Assembly: GCF_000295955.2 (NCBI RefSeq)
Contig: NZ_ALXE01000022.1
Location: 1 to 64,000, forward strand
Direction of reading: 5' to 3'
DNA length: 64,000 nucleotides
Source: Pantoea sp. A4
GTDB taxonomy: Bacteria > Pseudomonadota > Gammaproteobacteria > Enterobacterales > Enterobacteriaceae
The notes beneath the pieces are model-generated. The model searched no databases. It had not been told where the DNA came from and was given only the letters and a program-made list of their open reading frames with translations. A program made the position numbers and the translations under genes. Shown here piece after piece: positions 9,293-18,141 of the stretch. The stretch's first letter is position 1; every line of letters begins with the position of its first letter.

Positions 9293-9319
9293 TAAAGGTT
9301 CCGGGGGGACAGACGATAA
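9293..9319 (+). promoter_or_regulatory. Sigma-28 (FliA) promoter of fliC
   Basis: TAAAGGTT (9293-9300), an 11-base spacer and GACGATAA (9312-9319) match the FliA consensus with two mismatches in total. The fliC start codon lies 75 bases further on. The divergent fliD promoter is about 95 bases away. Confidence 0.9.
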
Positions 9320-9394
9320 CAACTTTGACGGCGATGAAGCCGACGGGTTGAACCCACAACGTAACCGTAGACTTGAATAACAGGAACTGAAACC

Positions 9395-10684
9395 ATGGCA
9401 CAGGTCATTAATACTAACAGCCTCTCGCTGATCACACAAAACAACATCAACAAAAACCAGTCTGCACTGTCTACCTCGATTGAGCGTCTGTCATCAGGTC
9501 TGCGTATCAACAGCGCAAAAGACGATGCGGCTGGCGAAGCAATTGCTAACCGTTTCACTTCAAGCATCAACGGCCTGACTCAGGCTGCACGTAACGCTAA
9601 CGACGGTATCTCAGCTGCGCAGACCACTGAAGGCGCACTGTCAGAAATCAACAACAACTTACAGCGTATCCGTGAACTGACTGTACAGTCTCAGAACGGC
9701 ACCAACTCCGATTCTGACCAGACTTCAATCCAGGACGAAATCAAATCTCGTCTGGACGAAATTGACCGCGTATCAGGTCAGACCCAGTTCAACGGCGTGA
9801 ACGTGCTGGCGAAAAACGGTTCAATGAAAATTCAGGTAGGTTCTAACGATGGCGAAACCATCTCTATCGACCTGCAGAAAATCGACTCCTCTTCTCTGGG
9901 CCTGAAAGGCTTCTCAGTAGACAGCAACTCGCTGAAACTGAGCGACGATATCACCACCATCGGCGATGCTTCTTCTTCTGGCACCGCAATGAAAGATGTG
10001 GACCTGAGCTCAGTCGCAAGCGCACTGAAAACCGATGCCAGCAACCTGTCTCTGCACAGCGTACTGGACAGCAACGGTGACGCGACTTCTACCTATGTCG
10101 TGAGCAACGGTACTGATAACTACTCTGTATCTGTTGGTTCAGGCGGCGCAGTTAAACTGAACACCACCGAAGTGGATTACGAAGATACTGCAAACGGCGT
10201 ATCTTCAGGCGTAATGTCTGGTCAGCCAATCAAAGTCGGCGCAGACGCCAGCGGCGGCGCAGTGGGCTTCGTTTCTGTACAGGGCAAAGACTACTCTGTA
10301 GCAGCTTCTGCTATCGTTAACGGCGGCGCAACCGCGACCACCGGTAAGAGCGACATCGACGACATCGCAGATGCAGACAATTCTAACCTGTACACCGGTG
10401 TGGCCACCAGCGATCCACTGGCGCTGCTGGACAAAGCGATTTCTCAGGTTGATACCTTCCGTTCAAGCCTGGGTGCGGTACAGAACCGTCTGGACTCTGC
10501 TATCACCAACCTGAACAACACCACCACCAACCTGTCTGAAGCGCAGTCGCGTATTCAGGATGCGGACTACGCGACCGAAGTGTCGAACATGTCGAAAGCG
10601 CAGATCATCCAGCAGGCAGGTAACTCCGTGTTGGCGAAAGCGAACCAGGTTCCACAGCAGGTTCTGTCACTGCTGCAGGGCTAA
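9395..10684 (+). CDS. fliC: Flagellin
   Basis: FliC is the filament subunit, exported through the flagellar type III apparatus. The 429-residue protein has the conserved N-terminal D0/D1 region (MAQVINTNSLSLITQNNINK to about 170, including LQRIRELTVQ, part of the TLR5-recognised face) and the conserved C-terminal D1/D0 helix ending NQVPQQVLSLLQG. The central variable region (about 170-340) is short and rich in Ser, Thr, Asp and Gly, with many possible O-glycosylation sites. It is smaller than E. coli K-12 flagellin (498). A sigma-28 promoter precedes it. Downstream, within the fliC-fliA interval, lies a glycosyltransferase island, so this flagellin is a likely glycoprotein; that is inference. 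Confidence 0.97.
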   Translation: MAQVINTNSLSLITQNNINKNQSALSTSIERLSSGLRINSAKDDAAGEAIANRFTSSINGLTQAARNANDGISAAQTTEGALSEINNNLQRIRELTVQSQNGTNSDSDQTSIQDEIKSRLDEIDRVSGQTQFNGVNVLAKNGSMKIQVGSNDGETISIDLQKIDSSSLGLKGFSVDSNSLKLSDDITTIGDASSSGTAMKDVDLSSVASALKTDASNLSLHSVLDSNGDATSTYVVSNGTDNYSVSVGSGGAVKLNTTEVDYEDTANGVSSGVMSGQPIKVGADASGGAVGFVSVQGKDYSVAASAIVNGGATATTGKSDIDDIADADNSNLYTGVATSDPLALLDKAISQVDTFRSSLGAVQNRLDSAITNLNNTTTNLSEAQSRIQDADYATEVSNMSKAQIIQQAGNSVLAKANQVPQQVLSLLQG

Positions 10685-10738
10685 TCGGTCCCGTAATCCC
10701 GTCTGGCTCTGAGTTATTTCAAGTAACAGGCGGGAAAT

Positions 10739-10811
10739 AAAAACAGGCACAGTGTGGTGTGATCATCGAATAGTATTTTTATTCAATGAGAAGCCTGCTG
10801 TGCCTGTTTTC
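10739..10811. terminator. Large bidirectional stem-loop after fliC
   Basis: AAACAGGCACAG (10741-10752) pairs with CTGTGCCTGTTT (10798-10809), and inside it TCATCGAATA pairs imperfectly with TATTCAATGA. T tracts follow on both strands. It lies between the convergent fliC and RraA-like genes and should end both transcripts. Confidence 0.8.
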
Positions 10812-10825
10812 GCTATAACAATTTC

Positions 10826-11500
10826 TTACTCAGGTAATATGTAACCTAGTGCTTGTAATTTCTCATACACCCAGTTCCGGTTATTTTTCCCTGATTTAAT
10901 ATTCTGCAGTTTTATTTCTTCACTGCTATGACGTTGACTGGCCATTTCGTAGACCTCATCAATCAGAGCATAGGGGACGCACAGCACACCATCTGCATCA
11001 CCTATGACCAGGTCGCCAGCTTCAATCACCATGCCATTAAGTGATACAGGCACATTCACTTCACCCGGACCATCCTTATAAGGTCCTCGATGTGTAATAC
11101 CGGCAGCATATACGGGAAAATCATTCTGACGAATACTTTGGCTATCACGAATAGCACCATGAATAACCACACCGGCAACCCCCTTTTTTGCGGCGTAAGT
11201 CAGCATTAACTCACCTACAATGGCATTGGTTAAATCCCCTCCGGCATCCACGACAATAACATCACCGGGCTCTGCAATGTTCAGAGCATAGTGTACCAAC
11301 AGATTATCCCCAGGCCGGCATTTCACTGTCAAAGCTGCGCCAGACATATATCCACCAGCATGATAAGGGCGTAGGTGTGTCCCTCCCGCGCTCAGGCGAT
11401 ACATAGCATCGCTAATATTCGCCACAGGCAAATCGCGATAAAGTGCAATCTGTTGTGCGCTGGGCTTATTTTTTCTTTTTAAGATCTGTAAGCCGCTCAT
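10826..11500 (-). CDS. RraA-family protein (aldolase/decarboxylase-like)
   Basis: A 224-residue protein of the RraA-like fold. This family includes RNase E inhibitor RraA and class II aldolases acting on 4-hydroxy-4-methyl-2-oxoglutarate or 4-carboxy-4-hydroxy-2-oxoadipate. Visible features are VVVDAGGD (about 82-89), HGAIRDSQ (about 118-125, the Arg-Asp pair binding substrate and metal in the aldolases) and IGDADGVLCVP near 165. True RraA regulators are shorter (about 160 residues), so an enzyme is more likely than an RNase regulator. It follows the orphan binding-protein gene by 3 bases and must be co-transcribed with it. The substrate is unknown. Base composition is more AT-rich than the flagellar genes. 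Confidence 0.75.
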   Translation of the reverse strand: MSGLQILKRKNKPSAQQIALYRDLPVANISDAMYRLSAGGTHLRPYHAGGYMSGAALTVKCRPGDNLLVHYALNIAEPGDVIVVDAGGDLTNAIVGELMLTYAAKKGVAGVVIHGAIRDSQSIRQNDFPVYAAGITHRGPYKDGPGEVNVPVSLNGMVIEAGDLVIGDADGVLCVPYALIDEVYEMASQRHSSEEIKLQNIKSGKNNRNWVYEKLQALGYILPE

Positions 11501-11503
11501 AAA

Positions 11504-12436
11504 TTATCCTGTGTGTGTGCTAAAAACGTCTTCATTAAGCCTGGCTTCTTTAACTGCACCATAGCCAATCAACCAGTGATCAAGGATTTTTTGGTAGGTG
11601 CCATCTTGAATCAACGAATTCAGTGCTGCCTGAACCGCTTTTTCATTAGGCGATCCCTTTGGGAAACCAATCGACATCGGTGGCTCGTTTACGTTAATTT
11701 CACCTGTTATTGCCAGGTTTTTTATCTTATCTGCCTGCCATGCCAGGCCTTCCCAGGGACCGTAATAGAAAGGGATTCTGTTACTTAATACGGCAACGAT
11801 ACCATCAGGACGGCTGGGAAATACTGCGACGGCGATCGCTGACTTTCCTTCGCTAACACATATTTTGCTTGCATCGTTGAGTAATCCAATCTGTGCTGTG
11901 CCCACTCCAGCGCCTACCGTTTGACCACAAAGTGCATTTAAGCTTTTGAATGGTGCGATATCACTGTCTTTACGAGAGATAACCGCCTGGCGGGAACTAT
12001 CGAAATAACTTAAAAAATCAATTTGAGCAAAACGCGTCTTACTGGGCCTTATATTAGAAAGCACCATGTCAAAACGACCGGTTTTTAAACCGGGAATGAC
12101 ATTGTTAAAGCCGCCACTGTCTTTCCAGATGACTTTCAATCCAAGTCGTTGGCCGATGGCATTCATGAGATCAACATCCCGGCCTGAGAGCGTTTTGTTA
12201 TCGTCTAACAGAAATGTGGTGGGTGGGGTGTTGGGGTTCGTTCCCGCGATAAAATATCCTTTTTGTATCGTCTCAGTAGGTAATAATTTCTGGATGTTGG
12301 TGTCGGGTTTTACCTGAAAGTTAAATTTCGCCGGAACCCCGGTGTCATCCTCAGCTTGCACTGAAGTAGATGAAATAGCGAGAGCAATTAATGTGCTTAG
12401 AAGTATATTTCTGGTGGGTGGTTTTGAATTTAACAT
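11504..12436 (-). CDS. Periplasmic amino-acid-type ABC binding protein, orphan
   Basis: A 310-residue extracytoplasmic solute-binding protein of family 3 (HisJ/GlnH type). It has an N-terminal signal peptide cleaved about residue 28 (STSVQA), the family segment LSGRDVDLMNAIGQRLGLKV (about 84-103) and the hinge-near DMVLSNIRPSKTRFAQIDF. Such proteins deliver polar amino acids or opines to a membrane permease. No permease or ATPase gene accompanies it, which is odd; instead the next gene, 3 bases on, is an RraA-family enzyme. It may share another transporter or act as a sensor. Confidence 0.8.
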   Translation of the reverse strand: MLNSKPPTRNILLSTLIALAISSTSVQAEDDTGVPAKFNFQVKPDTNIQKLLPTETIQKGYFIAGTNPNTPPTTFLLDDNKTLSGRDVDLMNAIGQRLGLKVIWKDSGGFNNVIPGLKTGRFDMVLSNIRPSKTRFAQIDFLSYFDSSRQAVISRKDSDIAPFKSLNALCGQTVGAGVGTAQIGLLNDASKICVSEGKSAIAVAVFPSRPDGIVAVLSNRIPFYYGPWEGLAWQADKIKNLAITGEINVNEPPMSIGFPKGSPNEKAVQAALNSLIQDGTYQKILDHWLIGYGAVKEARLNEDVFSTHTG

Positions 12437-12785
12437 ATCGATCCTGGTGTTAACATGTTGTTATTTAAATGAGGAAAAATCATATTCAGAATACCAAACT
12501 GGAAATACGTGACATAATGAGATATCAGCATATTCTTATACGAATTATTCATTCCACAATGAAATAACGCAGCGTTGTTAATGTTGTATTGAAAATCGAT
12601 GGTTTCTTTATAATACCCGAGTGGAATAAATATCTACTGTTGTAGGGCGAATATTAAAGCGAGTGTTACCAGGAAGGATGGGTGGAGGATGATTAAATGG
12701 CTAAGCAAATCAAAATACTGGACGTGATTATTGAACGGGTGCCACCGATGTCTGAACATCAAGTGGCCCCCTGAATCAACGTGAC
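12437..12785. other. AT-rich intergenic region with a 25-codon open frame
   Basis: No full gene is visible. A GGAGG precedes ATG 12697, which opens a 25-codon frame ending at 12774 (MAKQIKILDVIIERVPPMSE and five more residues) on the plus strand. It runs to just before the dehydrogenase stop codon. The frame looks more protein-like than its surroundings and may be the remnant of a gene cut off by an insertion; I cannot name it. The rest should hold the promoter of the binding-protein gene. Confidence 0.4.
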
Positions 12786-14042
12786 TTACTCTTTATCGCG
12801 AACTTTTTTAACCTGATCCGTGGTGACTGCGGGAGCATTGTTACTCCAGCCGCCACGAATAAAGGTAGCCAGTTCGGCGACCTGTTCATCTGTCAGGCGT
12901 GATGCAAAGCCTGGCATGAACAGCACAGAGGGCGAGCGTGTGGTTGAAGGTGTCTGTGCCCCTTTCAGAATCGTGCCAATAAGGGCATTGGGATTATCAG
13001 CCCGAACAAGATCTGACCCATTCAGATGCGGGAAAATACCTTTTGCACCATTACCATCAGTCCAGTGACAGGCTTCGCAGTTGTTGAGGTAAAGCAACTG
13101 CCCTGAACTGAGGTTTTTACCTTCGGTCAGAATTTTAGTTGTTTCACTCGAAGCCTGGATGGCATCAGGCTTTTTATTGCCGACAGGCTTATCGTCCGGT
13201 AACGATTTGAGATAGTGCGCAATCGCCATCAGATCTGCATCAGACATATATTGCATACTATGCTGAACAACGCTGGTCATTTCACCGCCTACGGCAGCGA
13301 AATCGTTACGACCGGAGCCCAGATAATCAGCAATATCTTTATCTTTCCAGCCGTCCATGTGACGAAGGGAAGGAACCGGCCAGCCATTAAGATCCCCGCC
13401 TGCGAGGAATGTGCTATCGCTATCGTTCAGGCTTTTCTCCTGCATTGCGATACCGCGAGGCGTGTGGCAACTGCCACAGTGACCTAATGTTTCTACCAGA
13501 TATTTTCCACGATTAATCTCTTCGTTGGCCGGGGAGGCAGCCTGAAAATCTTTGTCATCGGTGAAGACATAGTTCCAGAAACGCATTCCCCAGCGCTGAC
13601 TAAATGGAAAACTTAAATCAGTTGCGGGTGCCGCACGATCAACCGGGGCCACGCCCTGCATGAAGTAGGTATAGAGCGCATGAATATCTGCATCCGTTAT
13701 GCCTCTGTAATCTGGATATGGCATCGCTGGGTAGAGATAAGCTCCATCGGCACGTATACCTTTTCTCACTGCATCCGCGAACTGTTTTTCTGAATAGTTA
13801 CCAATACCCGCGGTTTTGGATGGGGTAATATTCGTAGAGAAAATGGTTCCTAGCCCACTGACAATTTTATATCCACCAGCAAAAGGTTTACCGCCACTGG
13901 CAGTATGGCAAGCCGTGCAGTCACCAGCACGGGCCAGATAAGCGCCTTTTGCGATTAAATCCTGCGGGTTCTGATCTGCATTCGCCATTGCCGCCCAGGA
14001 TAACGGGAGTGTTAATAATAAAATTTTCGCAATATGCTTCAT
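12786..14042 (-). CDS. Triheme cytochrome c subunit of gluconate-type dehydrogenase
   Basis: A 418-residue periplasmic, membrane-associated cytochrome c that passes electrons from the flavoprotein subunit to ubiquinone. A signal peptide (ending about MANA at 19-22) is followed by three CxxCH heme-attachment motifs: CTACH at residues 42-46, CGSCH at about 193 and CEACH at about 323. This is the classic pattern of the membrane-bound gluconate, 2-ketogluconate, sorbitol and alcohol dehydrogenase cytochrome subunits. It is the last gene of a three-gene operon, 8 bases after the flavoprotein. Substrate assignment to gluconate is from subunit composition and is not certain. Confidence 0.88.
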   Translation of the reverse strand: MKHIAKILLLTLPLSWAAMANADQNPQDLIAKGAYLARAGDCTACHTASGGKPFAGGYKIVSGLGTIFSTNITPSKTAGIGNYSEKQFADAVRKGIRADGAYLYPAMPYPDYRGITDADIHALYTYFMQGVAPVDRAAPATDLSFPFSQRWGMRFWNYVFTDDKDFQAASPANEEINRGKYLVETLGHCGSCHTPRGIAMQEKSLNDSDSTFLAGGDLNGWPVPSLRHMDGWKDKDIADYLGSGRNDFAAVGGEMTSVVQHSMQYMSDADLMAIAHYLKSLPDDKPVGNKKPDAIQASSETTKILTEGKNLSSGQLLYLNNCEACHWTDGNGAKGIFPHLNGSDLVRADNPNALIGTILKGAQTPSTTRSPSVLFMPGFASRLTDEQVAELATFIRGGWSNNAPAVTTDQVKKVRDKE

Positions 14043-14050
14043 TATTTCAC

Positions 14051-15820
14051 CTATACCTGTACCAATGGACCCGGCTGGCCAATATATTGTTCTTTGATAG
14101 CCTTTGCTGACCAGTAGGCCAAAGCACCCACCAGTGCTGTTGGGTTTGCCTGGAAGTTTTGTGGGAAGGCGCAGGCTCCTTGCACAAACACATTGTGAAC
14201 ATCCCAGCTTTGCAGATAACGATTGACCACCGATGTTTTAGGATCGTCGCCCATTACCGCGCCACCCGTATTATGGGTTGAGCTATAGGCTGGTGAAATA
14301 TTAAAATGACTGTCAAAGTTCGCGATACTTTCTGTATAACTATCCGGATTTAGATGTTTAACGATATCCATCATTTTATCACGGAGGTAGCGCATTAATT
14401 TGATATCGTTATGCACAAAATCATACGTCATACGCAATAGTGGCAGTCCATACTGGTCGGTATAATTCGGGTCGAGATCAAGGAAGTTACCGCGCGTTGA
14501 CATGTTTGATACTGTCATCTTCATGCCCATTGAATGACCGTAACTTTCTTTAATGCCTTTTTTCCAGCCTGCACCCCACTTATCCGTGCCACCCTTCAAA
14601 GCACTGGCCATCGGCGTTCCCGTGGCCTGAGAGCTGTGCATTTTAGCACCGCCAATAAAGCCCAGTTGTGAGGCATCAAAATTACCTGGCCCAAAGTCAT
14701 TGAACATGACTCCGGTGGGTCCGGCCGTTGCGAAAGGATTGAAGTCTAATTTGTCATAAAAGAGGGTAAAGCCGCCACCATATTGATAAGCATAATTTCG
14801 ACCAACAACACCTTCTTCGGTGATGGGGTTATAAGGCTTTCCGATCTTAGAATTAAGCAGTAAGCGTACGTTGTTCAGCGCAAAGGAGGCCAGAATAACA
14901 ATTTTAGCCGGCTGGAAAACCTCATTTCCTTCAGCATCTATATAGGTTACGCCCGTCGCTGTTTTGCCATCAGCGTGTTTTTCGACGCGGATAACATGAG
15001 CATGGGTTTTATAATCAAAATTCGGATACAAATTGAGTGCATCCAGAATAGTGGTTTGCGGTGAAGCTTTAGAATAATTGATACAAGAATAGAACTGGCA
15101 AAAGCCGCAATAGTTACAAGGCGCAATTTGCTGACGGTACGGATTGGTCCATGCTTCTGAAACTGCCGCAGAAGGGTTAGAGAAGGGGTGATAGCCCAAT
15201 TCAGTCGCCGCTTTTCTGAACATCGAACTCTGCAGGCTATCCTCTAATGCTTTTGTCGGGAAGGGGTTCGAGCGTGGGCCTTCAAAGGGGTCGCCGCCAG
15301 GCAAAATCTTGCCATTGAGATTACCCGTCGTCCCTGAGGTGCCGCAGACTTTATCAAAGAAGTCAAAATGAGGTTCAATTTCATCCCAGGTGAACGGGAA
15401 GTCCATGATCCGTAACTCTTCGTCCAACTGGCCTTTATCATAGTGCGTATCCGCAAAGGTTTTCAGTTTCAGGTCGTTTGGCGTAGGCCGGATGAGCATG
15501 GCTGTCCAGTGCAGCCCTGCGCCACCAACACCATCTCCCAGACGAAAAGCACCTAATTCACGCATAGGTAAAGCCGTTTCACCGGCATTGTGCCTGACCG
15601 TAAAAGCATCCTGAGACGGTTTCTGCATCAGGACATGGCGTTTGGTATTGGCCAGCTCATCGGCGGGGTTTGGGTATCCCCATTCAGAAGCGGGACGATC
15701 GGCTCCGCGTTCCAGTGCCCGAACTTTAAGACCTGCTTTCGCTAACTCAATACTCATAATTGCGCCGGTCCATCCCAGTCCGACGACTACGACATCAACT
15801 GCATCATTAACTTTTTTCAT
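14051..15820 (-). CDS. GMC-type flavoprotein, large subunit of gluconate-type dehydrogenase
   Basis: This 589-residue FAD enzyme of the GMC oxidoreductase family is the catalytic subunit of a three-subunit periplasmic dehydrogenase. The dinucleotide motif GLGWTG is at residues 14-19, the GMC_oxred_N region follows, and the C-terminal region holds conserved His residues in SSTHNTGGAVMG (about 525-536). It lacks a signal peptide, as is usual for these large subunits, which travel across the membrane with the Tat-targeted small subunit. A cysteine cluster (CNYCGFCQFYSC, about 234-245) may bind an iron-sulfur centre. Gluconate 2-dehydrogenase and 2-ketogluconate dehydrogenase are both possible. 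Confidence 0.88.
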   Translation of the reverse strand: MKKVNDAVDVVVVGLGWTGAIMSIELAKAGLKVRALERGADRPASEWGYPNPADELANTKRHVLMQKPSQDAFTVRHNAGETALPMRELGAFRLGDGVGGAGLHWTAMLIRPTPNDLKLKTFADTHYDKGQLDEELRIMDFPFTWDEIEPHFDFFDKVCGTSGTTGNLNGKILPGGDPFEGPRSNPFPTKALEDSLQSSMFRKAATELGYHPFSNPSAAVSEAWTNPYRQQIAPCNYCGFCQFYSCINYSKASPQTTILDALNLYPNFDYKTHAHVIRVEKHADGKTATGVTYIDAEGNEVFQPAKIVILASFALNNVRLLLNSKIGKPYNPITEEGVVGRNYAYQYGGGFTLFYDKLDFNPFATAGPTGVMFNDFGPGNFDASQLGFIGGAKMHSSQATGTPMASALKGGTDKWGAGWKKGIKESYGHSMGMKMTVSNMSTRGNFLDLDPNYTDQYGLPLLRMTYDFVHNDIKLMRYLRDKMMDIVKHLNPDSYTESIANFDSHFNISPAYSSTHNTGGAVMGDDPKTSVVNRYLQSWDVHNVFVQGACAFPQNFQANPTALVGALAYWSAKAIKEQYIGQPGPLVQV

Positions 15821-15836
15821 ATTTTATTTCCAGGCC

Positions 15837-16559
15837 TTAAGCCTGATCGCCCTTAACAGAAACCGGACCTAATGGATATTTAATGTTATGCATGCGAATC
15901 CACTGCGGGAAACTTGCACGTGCACCGGGGAAACCGATCATTTTCCAGGCCGCCATATCTTTATTACCCCCATATTGGGGATCGGACAGATAACCTTCTT
16001 TAACATTCTCAAGGACGCGCGTAAGGAAGAAAGATGAATTAAGATCATTCTCCCCAAATTGTTTGAAGTCTACGTTACCCTTCTCAAGTGCGGATATAAC
16101 ATCATTTCGCTGCTGGTTACTGAGAGCAGTAAATGATTTACTGTACTTTTCATGGGTAAACTTATTGGTCAGTTCAATGCCCTTACGATAAAGCACTTGT
16201 AAGTTAAACGGCATCTGATATCCGAAAAGGTGACTGGCCTGGCTATTAAATGGACCTTTCATATACCAGTCGTGGCCGAGGCCGTACGAGGTAAGTAATT
16301 GCTTATCAAGAAAAACAGGAACGTGCGTTTCAAGTGCACCTGGCCCATTTTCATCAGAAGGAATAAGGCGGTCACATAATGACAGAATGAACTTCCATTC
16401 ATCAGCAGTAAAAAAGTTTGGTTGATAACTTGCCAAATCCTGTAAAGGCGCAGATACGGCTGCAAATACATTTGATGTTCCATATTTTACAGAAAGTGCG
16501 CCGATCGCGACAAAGGTTCCACTCAGGAAACGCCTTCGGGTCAAACCATAGTTACTCAT
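15837..16559 (-). CDS. Tat-exported small subunit of gluconate-type dehydrogenase
   Basis: A 240-residue gluconate 2-dehydrogenase subunit 3 family protein. Its N-terminus carries the twin-arginine motif TRRRFLSG (about 7-14) followed by a hydrophobic stretch, so it is exported folded and probably carries the signal-less flavoprotein with it. It is first in the operon (small, flavoprotein, cytochrome), separated by 16 bases from the next gene. The complex would oxidise an aldose acid or sugar in the periplasm and feed electrons to the quinone pool. Confidence 0.87.
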   Translation of the reverse strand: MSNYGLTRRRFLSGTFVAIGALSVKYGTSNVFAAVSAPLQDLASYQPNFFTADEWKFILSLCDRLIPSDENGPGALETHVPVFLDKQLLTSYGLGHDWYMKGPFNSQASHLFGYQMPFNLQVLYRKGIELTNKFTHEKYSKSFTALSNQQRNDVISALEKGNVDFKQFGENDLNSSFFLTRVLENVKEGYLSDPQYGGNKDMAAWKMIGFPGARASFPQWIRMHNIKYPLGPVSVKGDQA

Positions 16560-16684
16560 TTTCCCTCACATATAAACCAATATAAACGACATGTTTATAA
16601 TTATTAATAATCATAAAAATAAAGCAGGGGATTACCCCCGTATGAATTAACGAGATTTAAAACAGCGATGAATGCTCTGGTGTT

Positions 16685-17578
16685 TTATTCTGATTTTAAC
16701 GACAGAATAAAATCTCGCATGGTCTTTTCGGCAGCAGTCTGTTGATCGTTACGCCAGGACAACCACACTTCAGAATGGCGTGAAGAGGGCCATAGTGGAC
16801 GAAAACAAACATTGGAAAATCCAATTTTTTTTGCAGATGTAGGCACCAGGGCGATACCCATACCCGCATTCACCAGCGCCAGAATACTGTGTGTTTGCCC
16901 AAGGTATTGAATGAATTTTGGTGGTGGATTGATATCCGCCAGCAGATCTAATGTTAATTCGTAAAAATACCTTCCATCATCAGGAGAGTAACTGATAAAT
17001 GACTGATGGCGTAAATCCGACAGTGTAATTTTTTCGCACGCACTCAATGCATGATCCCGGGGCATGGCAAGTACCACCGGTTCCCGATGAAAACGACTAT
17101 GGGACAGATAACTCTTTGACATAATCGTCGGCCGCATCAGCGCCAGAGAGATAGTCCCGGCACTCAACTCTGCAACCTGTTTGGCTGAAATCATCTCTTT
17201 AAGCGTGATCTCAATATCAGGCAGGTGAATGTTGGCCTGATGAATAATATGAGGCAGAAGACTATAACCAGACACCGCAGTAAATCCGAGGGTGACATGG
17301 CCAGCACAACCACTTTGGATTTTCTGTGCTTTTTTTACTGACTGTTCAGCCATCGCCAGCATATTTATCGCAGATGCAAGAAAATCCTCACCGGCTTCTG
17401 TCAGGCGTACCATTCGACTGTTACGTTCAAACAACCGCACGCCCAGCGCTTCTTCCAGCAGTTGTATTTGCCGGCTTAACGGTGGTTGAGTCATAAAAAG
17501 ACGCGCAGCAGCTCGCCCAAAGTGCAGCTCTTCAGCTAACGTGATAAAACAACGTAACTGATTAAAATCACCAATCAT
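16685..17578 (-). CDS. LysR-family transcriptional regulator
   Basis: A 297-residue LysR-type regulator with an N-terminal winged helix-turn-helix (residues 1-60, FITLAEELHFGRAAARLFMT) and a C-terminal periplasmic-binding-like domain (about 90-295). The HFGRAA and QPPLSRQIQLLE pattern is that of the CbnR/BenM/CatR branch, which often senses small organic acids. It reads the same way as the dehydrogenase operon, ending 125 bases before that operon starts. LysR regulators often sit next to their targets, so control of the dehydrogenase is likely but not shown. Confidence 0.88.
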   Translation of the reverse strand: MIGDFNQLRCFITLAEELHFGRAAARLFMTQPPLSRQIQLLEEALGVRLFERNSRMVRLTEAGEDFLASAINMLAMAEQSVKKAQKIQSGCAGHVTLGFTAVSGYSLLPHIIHQANIHLPDIEITLKEMISAKQVAELSAGTISLALMRPTIMSKSYLSHSRFHREPVVLAMPRDHALSACEKITLSDLRHQSFISYSPDDGRYFYELTLDLLADINPPPKFIQYLGQTHSILALVNAGMGIALVPTSAKKIGFSNVCFRPLWPSSRHSEVWLSWRNDQQTAAEKTMRDFILSLKSE

Positions 17579-18141
17579 TTACTACATCACCCAGAGATAT
17601 TTCGCCTGGTAATATAGTGGATATACCGGCGCGATAGCAAAACCAATTTTTTACAAAATTCCCTCTTTGCCGTAACTTTTGCTGACAATGCGGGGGATAT
17701 CCTGGCGTAAGGCATTGTCAGTACTGGATCATGACGATTTGTGAATCGAACGATTCATTTTAAGTATCATGTGAATATTGGCAGATCAGGTTATGGCCCA
17801 CGGGAAAAAACAATGCTGAAAATGAGCAGACAACGCGTCCGGGTTGTAGCATGCAGGCGTGCTACTTTTAACACTGCTTTGATATAAATGGCAGAGTGTT
17901 TCGGTTAAATTACCCGGCTAAAGTTAAAATAATAAATAACGCAGGGTTAATGCCGAGAGCATGGAATCCTGACCGGACAGGCTATCTTTTAATCCCTTCA
18001 CAGTCGGTGGTTTCCCCCAACATTCATCCCCCGGTATAACCCCGATTGCCCCCTGACTTTGGCCGATTGGCGTGCATCAAGACGCTTAAAATGGTGTTTT
18101 CCCTCTGTTATGTGGTTTAACACCAGGAGCAATGATTTCTC
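17579..18141. other. 563-base intergenic region with three strong dyads
   Basis: No gene is supported. I see three notable inverted repeats: CTGACAATGC at 17682-17691 with GCATTGTCAG at 17712-17721; the 16-base palindrome TGAATCGAACGATTCA at 17742-17757; and GTAGCATG at 17846-17853 with CGTGCTAC at 17858-17865 followed by TTTT. The stretch must hold promoters for the LysR gene (leftward) and the glycosyltransferase (rightward). No FliA-type promoter was found in it. The dyads could belong to operators or to a small RNA. Confidence 0.55.
17846..17869 (+). terminator. Terminator-like stem-loop in the gap before the glycosyltransferase
   Basis: GTAGCATG and CGTGCTAC pair over 8 bp (one G-T wobble) around CAGG and are followed by TTTT. 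No annotated gene ends here on the plus strand, so if it works as a terminator it implies a short unannotated transcript starting upstream. Confidence 0.4.

Noticed and set aside
17900..18141. Sigma-28 promoter for the large glycosyltransferase
   Set aside because: A TAAAGTTA is present near 17920 but no GCCGATAA follows at 11 bases; a GCCGATTG further on lacks a -35.
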